Below are positions 22,653-34,063 of a DNA stretch of 64,000 bases, piece after piece; the stretch's first letter is position 1, and each line of letters begins with the position of its first letter. The stretch is from Euonymus europaeus (lineage: Eukaryota > Streptophyta > Magnoliopsida > Celastrales > Celastraceae). Under the pieces are notes generated by a model. The model was not told where the DNA came from and searched no databases. It saw nothing but the letters and a program-made list of their open reading frames with translations. Location of the stretch: positions 14,903,001-14,967,000 of the forward strand of contig OY756971.1 in NCBI GenBank assembly GCA_963580455.1, in the 5' to 3' direction. The position numbers and the translations under genes are program-made.

Positions 22653-25600
22653 CATCGATGTCATTGCTGGCATCACTCCTAGTGCCCTGTTTGGTCATCT
22701 TTCTCACTAGTGTCTTTGTCTCGTCTCTTTGTGTTTTTGCCTTCTGTTCCCTCTTAGTCATCTTCCTCGATCTTCGATCTTCTTTCACTGTCTCGTCTCT
22801 GTCTTTCGTATATTTCTGTGCCTGTTTTGACCTTCTGTGTTGTCTCTCTATTTCAGAACTTTGGTTCGATCATCGACCCCATAACTCGGCTTTCTCCTTT
22901 CGTGTTTCTTCTGCATCACCACTTCTGCGTCTGTTATAGAACTTTGCTTCTATGCCTCGATCTGTGTTGTCCCTCTGTGTCTCTGTTTCAGATACCCATC
23001 GTCAATCTCTGGTCCTTTTGCGTCGATCTGTTTCATCGTTATGCATCTCTGTTTGGGATATCCATCATCGATCGTCTCTATTTTGGATACCAATCATCGA
23101 TCTGTGGGTCTTTTTTGTGTCTTGCAATTGTCTAACTGTGTGCCTCCTCAATATGTCTTAGAGATTTGGTTCGAGTCTACTAGTTCCCTTTGTCTGGTGT
23201 CTCTAGTTGGTTTCATGTGAGTTTTGGTATTCTTTGATCTTTATGTGTCTCGGCTTATGATGGTTTATTAACAACTGATGTTAAATATATGATGTCTTGA
23301 TGATAATGATGTAATAAGATTGATCTGGATGTATCTATATTTGGAGAACTAGTTTGGATGTGTCTAGCCGCAAGATCTGTGAGGTGATATCGGTACAATA
23401 GTTCAATTTTTACTGGTGCAAACATGGCTGGTACAATTGTTCAATTTTTACTGGTGCGATTCATCATTTTTCCGACGATGCATCATCCACTAATACATCA
23501 GATTACAAGATCTGGATCATGCGTGATGCTCGGATCTTTAGCCAATTAATGAATTCTATCGATAGATCTGTCAAAATATTATTTTCCAGTGCTGATACAA
23601 TGAAGAAACTTCGGATGGCTCTCGAAGAAACCTATTCTTCATCACAAGATCTTTCTCGGTTATATGAGGTTACGAATGATTTATTTCGAGCGAAACAAAG
23701 TGGCAAGCCTTTGCAGGAAATTTTACCCAATTTAAAAGTTTGCCTAATGAATTTGCTCGATTGTTCCCATTCACAAATATTGTGAGCAAATTCACTGAAC
23801 AACGTATGCAAATTGTGGTCGTGTGTTTCTTGGCTAGCCTGGATCCTGAATTGGAAGGTGCTCGAGCTCATTTTTTATCAGGCCAGAAGATTCTTTCTCT
23901 GTCTGATACTTATCGTCATCTCAGTCAATCTCTATTTTTTGATGATTCTTCCCGAAATCAATTATCTAGCAGCAATCATTATGCTTTTGTGGCTTATCGT
24001 GATAGTGCGCGCGGTGGCTGTGGCCGTAATACGAGTGATTGTGAAACACGTATTTGCCACCATTGTGGAGAGACTGGTCACATTTGTCCCCAATGATGAA
24101 AATTACATGGTAAGCCAGTTGCAAATGCTTCAGTTATAGAGTCTAGTCCGTCCTCTGGTCGACGGATTGTGGAGATGACTGATGAAGAATTCATCCGCTA
24201 CACGCAACATCAGATTGGGAGTGCCGTTGATCCACCTGTTGCTACTTTGGCAGGTAATATGATAGCTTGTTTGGCTACTCCTCAGACTTGGGTTCTTGAT
24301 TTAGGGTCTACACATCATTTGACTAATGTTTCAGGTATCGTTTATGATTATTCTATAACTCCTAATCATCGTAGTATCACTATGGCAAATGGAACTCCAT
24401 TGAAAGTGCATGGTTGTGGGTCTACAAAATTATCATCCTCTATGACCTTGTCCAATGTTCTTTATACACCCCAAAATCCATTTAATTTGCTCTCTATTGG
24501 CCAGATTACTCGTGACTTACATTCCTCAGTGACATTCTTTCCTAATTATTGTGTGTTTTAGGACCTTATGACGAGGTGGACTATCAATAGTGGTTAGATG
24601 GCTAATGGTCTGTATGTGTTGGATGAGAGTTCTACCACTACCTGTTCAGCTGTGGATTCTCTTCCCTTGATTGTTCACTGCAGATTAGGTCATCCCTCCT
24701 TAGCTACTCTCAAACATTTATTTCCTGATTTTCAACCTTTGTCTGAGTTGACTTGTGATTCCTGTCATTTGGCTAAAAGTACTCGTCTGTCTTATCCTAG
24801 TCGAAAAAATAATCATGTGTTTGCTCCATTTGAATTAGTAAATTATGCCCTTGTCCTATGACTTCTATGTTAGGTTATTGATACTATGTGACTTTTATTG
24901 ATAATTTTTCTCGTGTTACTTATCTTTATTTGTTAAAATCTCATTCCGAGTTATTTTCTGTGTTTCATACATTTGTATTTGAGGTCCAAAATCAGTTTCA
25001 GATTGTGCTTAAAACACTTCGAAGTGACAATGGTGGTGAGTATACCTCTTTGTCTATGCGTGTCTTCCTTCGCCACCATGGTATTATACATCAAACCTCT
25101 TGTTCTTATACTCCACAACAGAATGGTGTTGCCGAGCGTAAAAATGGCCATCTCTTAGACACTGCCTGTGCCCTTATCTTCCATATGCATGTTCCTAAAC
25201 ATTTATGGAGTGATGTTGTGTTAACTGCGTGCTATCTTATTAATTGTCTTCCTTCCTCTGATCTCGGTGGTACGTCTCCTATTTTTGTTTTGTTTCCTCA
25301 GCACCATTTATTTCCTTTATCTCTTCGTGTTTTTCGGTGCACAGCTTATGTTCGTTATGTTCGTCCTCACCAGTCTAAATTTGATGGTCATGCTGTGCGT
25401 TGTCTTTTTCTTGTATCTTCCAAAACCCAAAAAGGGTATCGTTGTTTTTCTTCTGAGTTAGATTGATTTCTTGTTTCTTCTAATGTTTGGTTTAAGGAGT
25501 CACTTCCCTATTATTCCCCGGTGGATTCTACTCATCTACTTCTTACTACGTCCTCTATTATCCAGTCTACTGATGATTTCTTATTATATCAAGTCCCCAG

Positions 25601-27215
25601 TTCCGGCTCTTCCTCTTTGCATATTGCACCTCTGCCATCTACTGCTATTGAGAACATCTCCTTGTCTCCAGGTCTGGTAAGTCCTTCTTCTATAGATCCT
25701 GTTATTCCCACTAACACTCTTATTGTTCTTCCTATTTATGATCCACCGACTGAGCCGGGTATTCCACTTCTATAGACCATCCTCGCTATACGGATTCGTA
25801 CCGCAGTTTGTTGATTTCTTTGTAGGCTTCCATCTATACTTTGGATGACAACTCAGTTCCCACAATTGTCTCTGATGCTCTAGCTCATCCTGGTTGGTGT
25901 GCTTCCATAAAGGAAGAAATGACTACTCTTGAACATAATCACACATGGGAACTTGTCCCTCTCCCTTCGTCCAAAATGGATATTGGATGTAAGTGGGTCT
26001 TTACTGTTAGACTTCATCCTGATGGCTCTCTGGCTCGTTTAAAAGCTCGTCTTGTTGCCAAAGGTTATGCCCAAACTTATGGTGTGGATCACTTTAAGAC
26101 ATTTTCTCCTGTCGCTAAAATGGCTTCTATCTGATTATTTATTTCTTTGACTGCCTTTCGCCAATGGCCATTATATCAGCTTGATGTCAAATCTTACATG
26201 TTGATTTAGATGAAGAAGTTTACATGACGCAACCTCCTGGATTCCTCGCTCCCAGGGGGAGTAGTAAGGTCTGTAAGTACGAAGATCCTTGTATGGTCTA
26301 AAGCAGTCTCCACAAGCTTGGTTTGGCAGTTTTAGTATGGTTGTCCAGCAATTTTGTATGCAACAATCAGAGAAAGATCATACAATTTTCTATCACCGTA
26401 CTCGAATTGGCTGTGTCCTATTGATTGTGTATGTTGATGATATTGTTATTGCTGGTGATGATGTTGTTGGGATTATTGATCTAAAGGGATTTCTCCAGTC
26501 TAAATTTCAGACTAAAGGTTTGGGTTATTTGAAATATTTCTTGGGAATTGAAGTGGCCAGGTGTCAGAAAGGTATCTTTCTATCACAGAGGAAATATGCG
26601 ATTGACTTATTACAAGATGTTGGGTTGTTTAAAGCCAAAGGAGTTGAATCTCCGATGGATCCTAGTGTCAAATTATTTCCAGATGAAGGTGCCATATTTC
26701 CTCATCCTCATAGGTATCGTCATATGGTCGAAAAGTTGAATTATTTAACTACAATGACTCGCCCTGATATAGCCTATCCGGTTAGTGTTGTTAGCCAATT
26801 TATGGTTGATCCACGTGTTCCTCACTGCAATGTTGTGGTGTGTATTCTTTGTTATCTTCAAGCTAGCCCTAGTAGCGGATTGGAATTCAAGAATCATGGT
26901 CATTTGTTGACTGAGGCATATTCTGATGCCCATTGGGCTGGAAATCCTTTTGATCATTGGTCTACATCAGGATTTGCAGTCTTTTATGGCAGTAATTTGA
27001 TTGATTGGAAAAGCAAGAAACAGGATGTAGTTGCTCGATCTAGTGTTGAAGCTGAATATCATGTTATGGCCCTAGTATCTTCAGAAATTATATGGCTCAG
27101 ACACTTATTGGTGGAATTGGGTGAGCACCCCGGTTGTGGTGTGATAATCGGTTTGCCATCTATATAGCTACAAATCATGTTTATCATGAGAGGATCAAGC
27201 ATATTGAAGTAGATA
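22653..27215 (+). pseudogene. Decayed Copia retrotransposon gag-pol
   Basis: Domain order is gag, protease, integrase, RT, RNase H (Ty1/Copia order). Gag lies at about 23500-24100 (LEETYSSSQDLSRLYE, FLASLDPELEGARAHFLSG) with zinc knuckle CHHCGETGH. Protease at 24290 reads WVLDLGSTHHLT, where L replaces the D...SGA/TH spacing of the active form. The GAG-pre-integrase block is at 24660-24800 and the integrase core at 24890-25460 (RSDNGGEYTS, TPQQNGVAERKN). RT is at 25841-26540 (VGCKWVF-like block, VYVDDIVIAG) and RNase H at 26880-27167 (YSDAHWAGN, SSVEAEYH). Many stops and frameshifts break it, and the RT is interrupted near 26134-26290. It ends abruptly at ERIKHIEVDKK with no 3' LTR. Dead copy. 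Confidence 0.9.
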
Positions 27216-27750
27216 AAAAAAACTTGCCTTAGCCAAGGCCAAATCAAAGGTAAAATGGTAATTTCTTATGACCCTCAACTTCAACCTCCAATTCCTCAAT
27301 AAATTTTAAACAATCCATCCTTATCAGAATGGGTTTCATCGTTACAAAAAACACCTGAGGTTGCCTTGGCAATTCATGCACAAAAGTCGCCTATTAGTTC
27401 AGCCTTAGTCATTTTTGACAATATTTTAAAAATCTCTGCTAATACTGCTTTAAAACAAAATCAATCCCAACCTTCTCTTTATATATGAAAGTATTTTGAC
27501 AAACAAATTTTTCAGAAGGTTGTCCTTATGGAAAGAGAATTCATGAGTGAAGTTCCAAAAACCGTGGTTTCAAAGATCTTCCCTCCAAATTGGCACTATG
27601 TGCCACAAGATTTAAACAAAAATCACACATTTTATGAGTTTATTTTAATTGATACTGACTCAATTTCTTTAAAGAAATATCAATCCCCATCAGCTATCAT
27701 ACATTGCACCGTTCAAATTCTACAAATTTTAACCTCGACGATGAAGAGAC
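27216..27750 (+). pseudogene. Unclassified retroelement-like polyprotein fragment
   Basis: One frame with a single stop runs from about 27367 to 27753. It carries IFQKVVLMEREFMSEVPKT, KIFPPNWHYVPQDLNK and HTFYEFILIDTDSISLK. The motif FPPxWHYxPxxLxKxxxFYEFILxDTxSxxxK reminds me of segments in plant reverse-transcribing polyproteins, possibly caulimovirus-related endogenous copies, but I cannot assign it with confidence. It begins exactly where the Copia RNase H breaks off and ends at an LTR boundary, so it is a fragment between other insertions. No intact gene. Confidence 0.35.
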
Positions 27751-27900
27751 TGTAACGCCACGTTTTCAAAAACGTCACATGACAACACAACACACACACA
27801 CATATATATCTTTATATAACATCCAACATACATATATACCATATATGCACATACAATCACACATACATATATATATATATAACATCACACATACACAGAT
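27751..27900 (-). mobile_element. Fragment of older LTR, left of the nested insertion
   Basis: Starts TGTAACGCCACGTTTTCAAA. On the minus strand this is a chromovirus-type LTR end (...GTGGCGTTACA). The rest is CA/TA-rich microsatellite. The partner half lies at 44394-45094, after the nested element. CAGAT at 27896-27900 is the target duplication of that element. Confidence 0.5.
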
Positions 27901-29891
27901 TGTAATACCCTGATCCAAAAATATCAAAGAAAAAAATAATAATAGTAATATTAAATGGTAAATTTGGATGAATGGATTAGTAATCAATAAAATATGAAAT
28001 ACATATAATTATTTTAATGATAAATATATATATAATAGTGTTACCCACTTTTGGTGGGCCCACATGCCCACCGTATTTTAAAAAATATAAATATAATTGG
28101 CTGGAATGTTGCTGGCCACAAAAGAGGAAAGAAGAACCAGTGAGCACCAGAGAAAGAGTGAAGTCGAGAGAGAGAAGGGAGAGGGAGAAAGAGAAAGAGT
28201 TTTGCCAAGATTAAAGTGGGGTTTTGAAGGATTTGTGTTGCATATCAACAATCAAGGAAGGCTCAAGAAGAAATTGTGAGTTTGAAGGTATTTTTTTTGG
28301 AGTTTTCCAAGTTAAGTTTTTGAGTTAGATTTGTGTAAAAATTCCATAAGTTTACTTAGAGAATTTAAGAAAATGATTTTATACATGATTGTGGATCCAT
28401 ATTTAGGTTGTTTGATCGTTTTGGAATTGAAAGCTTGTTGGAGGAAATTTCAAGTTTTGGTGGAAATCCTAGAAAGAGAAAGACGTAGGATTTTCTTTGA
28501 ATTTATGGCTTAATTCACATTTGTAAATATTATTAGAGAAATATTAATTGTGGAATGAGTTGGAAATTTCCCAATTTTGGTGAATTTACGCGGATTCAAT
28601 GTAGGGAAATCTAGCTCAATCTTTCGATTTTTTCTTGTTATCTAAAATGCGTTATTTAATCTTCATTGATATTCGTTTTTGTGTTTTTCTTTATTTGCTC
28701 CCTAAGGAAAAACGAACCAAGGATTATTCTCGAATTTCCTAAAATGTTAGATTGCACTCCCGACTGATTGCTTGGTCTTATATCAAGCATGTATGGTTCT
28801 TGTTCATGCATCATGAGTATTTATGTATATAACTAGGATTCATTTATATCTATATAAAATCCATGGCATGACAATGTTGCATTAGAGCCACATGAAAGTT
28901 TGAGTATGGATTCCTGACTTCCGTAAGTTATGTGAACGTTAAATGGGAAGAGGGGCTCCGGCTTGGTTGCAACCGAATGACTCCCATATAAGGCAACATA
29001 CTGAGATTCTGAGGGATCGGTTCAAGGAACCCGAGTCAGTATGGACAAAGCTAGTGTCTTGTAAGTGGTATGCTTTCCTTATTGAGTCGTATGGTGGCAG
29101 TGTTCACCGATAACAACGTGTGGGGATAGATGTCGAGGCGTCTTCCCATTGGGACTCACGGTAGGAAATTAGACCATGGTTTGATGAGTGTTTGATATGG
29201 TGGTTTATAGTCTTGGGCATCTTGCTGCATTAACTTATTCTTTTCCTTCAGCTATTATATTTTGATATCCTCTTTGCCCCTACTAAGCCATTGCTCCCCT
29301 TTAATTTCTTTCTTCCACACAGGCGAGTCTGGTATGGATACCGGCACTACGGATCTGTAGGAGATGGGATGACATGGTGCCACCTGGAGACACTAGGATG
29401 GGGTTAGGTTAAAAGATTAAGTTTCTTTAATTTGTTTGGTAATATACATGTGAATCAACGGCTGTATATGTTGGTTACATTATGAACACCTTGACGGTAT
29501 GTGAATGGTACGGTTAGGAGGGTGCCTTGTGATAGGACTCTTGTACCTAGATGTGAACTTTATGGTTTTATTTGCATGTTAATACACGTATGATTGTGAT
29601 GTTATATTTTGTATAGCGGTTGCATGTTGTAGATGGCCTAAGGCCCTGCCTAGGAGTGTGGATGCATATGATGTGATGGCCTGAGGACTTATATGATTGT
29701 GAATATATGTTGCGCATTGCAGGTGGGCATTCTCCGATATACGGTGAGATGCTGCCGGATTTTTTGTAGAAAATTATGGATTCTAGTTGAAAAAACTAGG
29801 ATTAAATCTTTTGTGATATTGTGGAGGAATAATATCTTATAGATATTGGATTAGGTTTAAACAGTGGCGCCTCCTGGGTCGTGGCGTTACA
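27901..29891 (+). mobile_element. 5' LTR of the gag-only element
   Basis: 1991 bp, starting TGTAATACCCTGATCC and ending GGTCGTGGCGTTACA. Collinear with 42610-44388, but it keeps about 340 bp (about 28960-29300) that the 3' LTR has lost. A GA-rich leader lies at 28120-28200. The start differs from the 3' LTR by a few bases (TGTAATACCCTG versus TGTACTGACCC). Confidence 0.9.
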
Positions 29892-29894
29892 ATT

Positions 29895-29906
29895 TGGTAT
29901 CAGAGC
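29895..29906 (+). promoter_or_regulatory. Primer-binding site, initiator tRNA-Met
   Basis: TGGTATCAGAGC is a perfect complement of the 3' end of plant tRNA-iMet and lies three bases after the 5' LTR. Confidence 0.9.
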
Positions 29907-30063
29907 GATGTTACAGCTCTACCTAGGATCTAGGGTTGGACCCTAGTTGTATGTTAGTAGTCTCCAGACCATGTCATGACATCTAAAGATTTGGTACGTA
30001 TTCTTTCCCCTTAAATCCTCGTTATCCATTTTGTATTAAATAGTGTTAAATGTTGTGGCATAG

Positions 30064-31225
30064 ATGGACACTCACAGGACGACGCGAGCATCGAGAGCTA
30101 TGACTAAGACCCCTATGGATGGGGGAAGAGGTGATAGACCTTGGGGTCGAGGCTGAAGTCGTGGAAGGGAAGTAACGCGCACTCCTAGCATGCAGAAATT
30201 AGTACCAGAGTTGGGTATTGAGATCAGGGAGGAGGATATAGTGCTGGAAGAACAACAGTTGGGGGATGACATTCAGACCAGAGGACAAGAGAGGGCTCTA
30301 GGGGTTCCTCTAGTGCATGTGGAGGCAACTCCGGCAGTGCAAGTTTCTCCTACCATCTTGGAGGGTCAACCGGTGACATTGGAAGCATTGGCAAGTGCGA
30401 TGATAAACCTAACTCATGTGGTGACAAACTAGCTTCGTAGGACACCTGAGGCTCGTACTGAGGGGCAGGCTTCACGGGCTGGTATCGAAGCAAGATCCAT
30501 GTGGGGATCGTGTAGGAAAATGTACAAGGTTGATCAATTGAGAAAGAAAAGTCCTCTTATCTTTTCTGGAGAGGGGGAAGTTCAAGAAACGGAAGAATGG
30601 TTGCATCAACTCGGAGCAAGATTCGATACTCTAGCTATACTGGATGACCGAAGAGTAAAGTTGGTGTTCTATTATTTGAGAGGTGATGCATATTATTGGT
30701 GGAATTATTTAGGTTCGAGGAAGTATGAATTGACGTGGGCTTCTTTTGAATTGTTGTTATCATTGCGATTTGTTCTGCAGACTTTACAGGCCGATCAGGC
30801 CAAACAATATTTGGAGTTTGTACAAACACCAGACATGACAGTGTCACAGTATACCAAGAGGTATGAGGAGCTGTACAAGTATGGTAGGAAGTTTGCTCCA
30901 GATGAGGGAAGCAAGACAGAAAGGTGCTGTGATGGATAGATTTTAGGCCATAAGGTGGCAAGATCACATGCTATAGATGTGGCAAGGAGGGGCATAGGAA
31001 GAGTAAGTGCAGGACCACGGGTCCGAAGTGTTTTGGGTGCAATTTGATAAGGCACAAGAGGAACGAATGTCCACGTGGTGGGGGTACTACACAACAGGTA
31101 CAATCTCAGGCACCGGGATTACCACTTTCGGCACTAGTTCCAACTTTGCCTTCTACAGTTCCAGCAAGAGGGAGAGGGTGAGGTCGTAGACCACACCAAC
31201 ACATTCAGTTTGCATGTACACAGGA
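30064..31225 (+). pseudogene. Chromovirus-type gag with two zinc knuckles, broken
   Basis: Starts MDTHRTTRASRA, with a basic RG-rich N-terminus. The capsid (Retrotrans_gag) part is at 30540-30930: KKSPLIFSGEGE, ETEEWLHQL, YYWWNYLGS, YLEFVQTPDMTVSQYTKRYE. Two CX2CX4HX4C knuckles (CYRCGKEGHRKSKC and CFGCNLIRHKRNEC) lie near 30969-31070 in another frame, after a stop at 30937 and a frameshift. In-frame stops occur also near 30151 and 30430. Similarity ends at FACTQEDI (about 31225), the usual end of gag before protease, where a TA microsatellite begins; pol is absent. The protein would form particles if intact; this copy is dead. Confidence 0.85.
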
Positions 31226-32150
31226 GGATATATATATATAAGTGGATATATATATACACACAAGAGGTATAGAGTTCGTGAATAACTATGATAAATAATT
31301 GTTCGGGTGGTTAATATTATATGAAAGAGGATGTCTAGATAATGTAAGTAGGTAGGTGATGGCGTCCAGGTGGACACTTGCATAAAGGAGATGAACGTGA
31401 TAGTGAATTAGGTCTAGAGTCATGGAAACTTCATGAAGAAAGATTATAGTTGAGAGTTATCTAGCTAGTGGAATGATGAACTCATCGGTTAGAATTCATT
31501 AAGAAAGGGATTTTGGAAATAGGATTAGTATCCTTAAGAAAATTTTCATAGGGTTGATAAAATTTAGGAAAATAAAGTTTCCTTAAGAGAGGAGGTATGA
31601 ATCAAAGGGATAAAGATTTTTTTGGAAATAATTAAGTGATATTGTGTACAGAATGATGAGGCAAAAAAGAAAAAAGAAGAAGGTTAAAACAGTTTGAAAC
31701 TATTAAAAGTACTAGATGTTGGTGACTCTATTTAATAACATTAAATGGTACGCAAATGAGAATCTATAAGGTTGAGTATGAAATTCTTGGTAAGAAGTTT
31801 GGACATTAAGGGTACTCGAATGTCAAAGTGATAACTGTTCTTTAAATGCATAAGATATGATAGTGAATGATGTGTGCTCAAGAACTAAAGTTGAATAGTC
31901 TATAACTATTTGGAGAATGGATTTGAAATTCAGAAAATTTACTTAGTAAATTGGATGATAATAATTGTGTATGGTGAAAGAGAAATTTAGTATCTCTAGA
32001 ATTTAATAGAAGCTACCGAGGCTTTTGAGAGCTAATAGTCACAAAGTGGGAACGAGAACATAGACTAGCTTGTCATGTGAGTTAATAGTAACAAAGTAGA
32101 AATTATTACTGACACTGAAGATTTGGGGAAGACAGACGGATTCTTTAGGT
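31226..32150 (+). other. AT-rich interior of the gag-only element, no pol
   Basis: Starts with TA microsatellite. No RT, RNase H, integrase or chromodomain motif was recognised in any frame. Ends with TTAGG (32146-32150), the target duplication of the inner chromovirus. Confidence 0.6.
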
Positions 32151-33902
32151 GTAATATCCCGAACCCAAATTTTTAAAAAAATATAATAAATTTTTAAATT
32201 TAATATTTTTAATAAATACTACATATTTTTAGAAAAATATTGGCGCAAGAATCACCTGAATCGGAGTTGAATTGGATTTGTTATGAATTTTGGAAGTTTA
32301 GGTATTATTCGGGAAATAAGGGCAAAACGGTAATTTTACCAGAAAATCTGGCATATACCAGATTTTCCAGCAAGAACGGGCAGTATACGTGAGGGAGAGA
32401 GAGAAAATGGAATTTGAAATGGGTTTTTCGTGTTTGTTGTCCGATTGGGGCAAGTGAGGTGTCGAAACGAAGCTTGTGGAGAGAGGAACAAAACCCAACC
32501 AGAATCGTCGTCATCGGACCACCACAGGAGGCGGAATCAGGCGGCAAAGTTTCGATTTTCGACGACTTCCGAGCTCGATCACGGTCGATTCCGAAGGAGT
32601 TTCGGAACGAGACACGTACCAATGGATTGTTCGTCTTAAGAGCTTTAATTTGATATATGGTTCGCCGAAAAAAGTCGCCGGAATCGTTGGCTCCGGCGAC
32701 GGCAGTGGCGGTGACACTGTTCACCGGTGACCCGAGTATTTTGCATCGTGTGTCTAGCGGGTCCCACTATTTTGGTGGGGCCCACTTATCTTCTTGTGGG
32801 GCCAACTATCATGGTGAGGCCCACCTATCTTACCTCCTGATGTTTCGTTTTTCCCTCGAGAGTCCGGATAGGACTTCATTATGATGATTTTCTATGATTT
32901 GTGAGATTATGGAGGGATGATTTGTAGAGCGTGGGACCCACATCGGGCAACCCAGCCTACTAGATGATTTATCGATGGTTTTGATCGGGTACGTACCTGG
33001 AGATCGGATTGAGGTGGGATACATCCTAGGGGACGCTCTTCGATGTAGGCGATGCTATCGAGTACCTGATGTAGGCTCGATCCTCATCCAATCTGGGGAG
33101 TACCTGGACTGGGAGACACCTTGAGGGGATCAGGGTGGGTCCAGGGGAGGATTTTCTGGTGTTATGTGGATTTGAGTTTGTATTGATTTGAGTTGATATG
33201 GATTTGAGTTGGATTATGTTTGAGTACTGATTGAGAGTTGTATTTGAGGATGGTAGTGGTGGAGCCTACTCGGTATCTACCTTATGGATTGACTGATTGT
33301 GATGAGGCGTATGATACATCAATTTTCTCAGAGATTTTATACCCTATCAGGGTATCACTTATGGTATTCCTTTATGTATTTTATATCACAGGTTTTCTTA
33401 TTTTATCTCTGATTTACTGGAGTTCGGTGGTACGGGAGTGTATCACTATTTGAGTTCCTATTCATTTCCATTATCATATCTCTATCGTATATTCTGTTTA
33501 CTCTGATATCGATGTTGTCTCTATATCCCTACTGAGCTTTGTGGCTCATCCCTTTCATTCTCATGCTTTTCAGGTGAGATAGCCGGAGTGGAGGATCAGC
33601 GCAGGGATGCGTGAGGCGTGATGTAGCTGGTGTGGGGATGTTGTGTCTGTCTCTAGTATCTGTTTTTCTCGTATTTATGATACTTGGATCTTTCCGCTGT
33701 AGACTCTAGTTTGCTTGTTACAGTATGTTGGGTTTGTGTTGGTTGACTTTTCCATATATGTGAGGTTTTCCTTCTAGTTATCTTGATGATTCGTAGTAGC
33801 TTGGGTTTAAATTCGGTTCGGGGAACGGAGGAGTTCCCTGCCGGTCACGCCTCAGTGATTCATGGGTGCTCATTCGAACCTACCTGGGAGAGGGGCGTGA
33901 CA
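32151..33902 (+). mobile_element. 5' LTR of the inner chromovirus, internally deleted
   Basis: 1752 bp. It matches the 3' LTR except that about 410 bp (3' LTR positions about 39581-39990) are missing after CCCGAGT at 32737, and the GGGGCCCAC array is shorter (about 32760-32830). The deletion removes the W-box cluster present in the 3' LTR. Confidence 0.95.
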
Positions 33903-33905
33903 GTT

Positions 33906-33916
33906 TGGTATCAGAG
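33906..33916 (+). promoter_or_regulatory. Primer-binding site, initiator tRNA-Met
   Basis: TGGTATCAGAG lies three bases after the 5' LTR and complements the tRNA-iMet 3' end. Confidence 0.9.
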
Positions 33917-34063
33917 GTGGTCAATTCGTTTTAGAGTGGTTATTCGGTTTCCTTTGTTTTTCCCCAGCTACACATCACGCGCTTCCCGGCTGATCTGGTG
34001 AGTCATTCTTTCTTTTACGTTTGGGGTATTTGACTTATGTAGTTATACGTTTACGTTTCAGAT

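Noticed and set aside
32305..32730. Overlapping frames of 66-139 codons on both strands, repeated at 39154-39583
   Set aside because: They occur at the same place in both LTRs of the inner chromovirus and are open because of local GC content; codon-level conservation is not evident.
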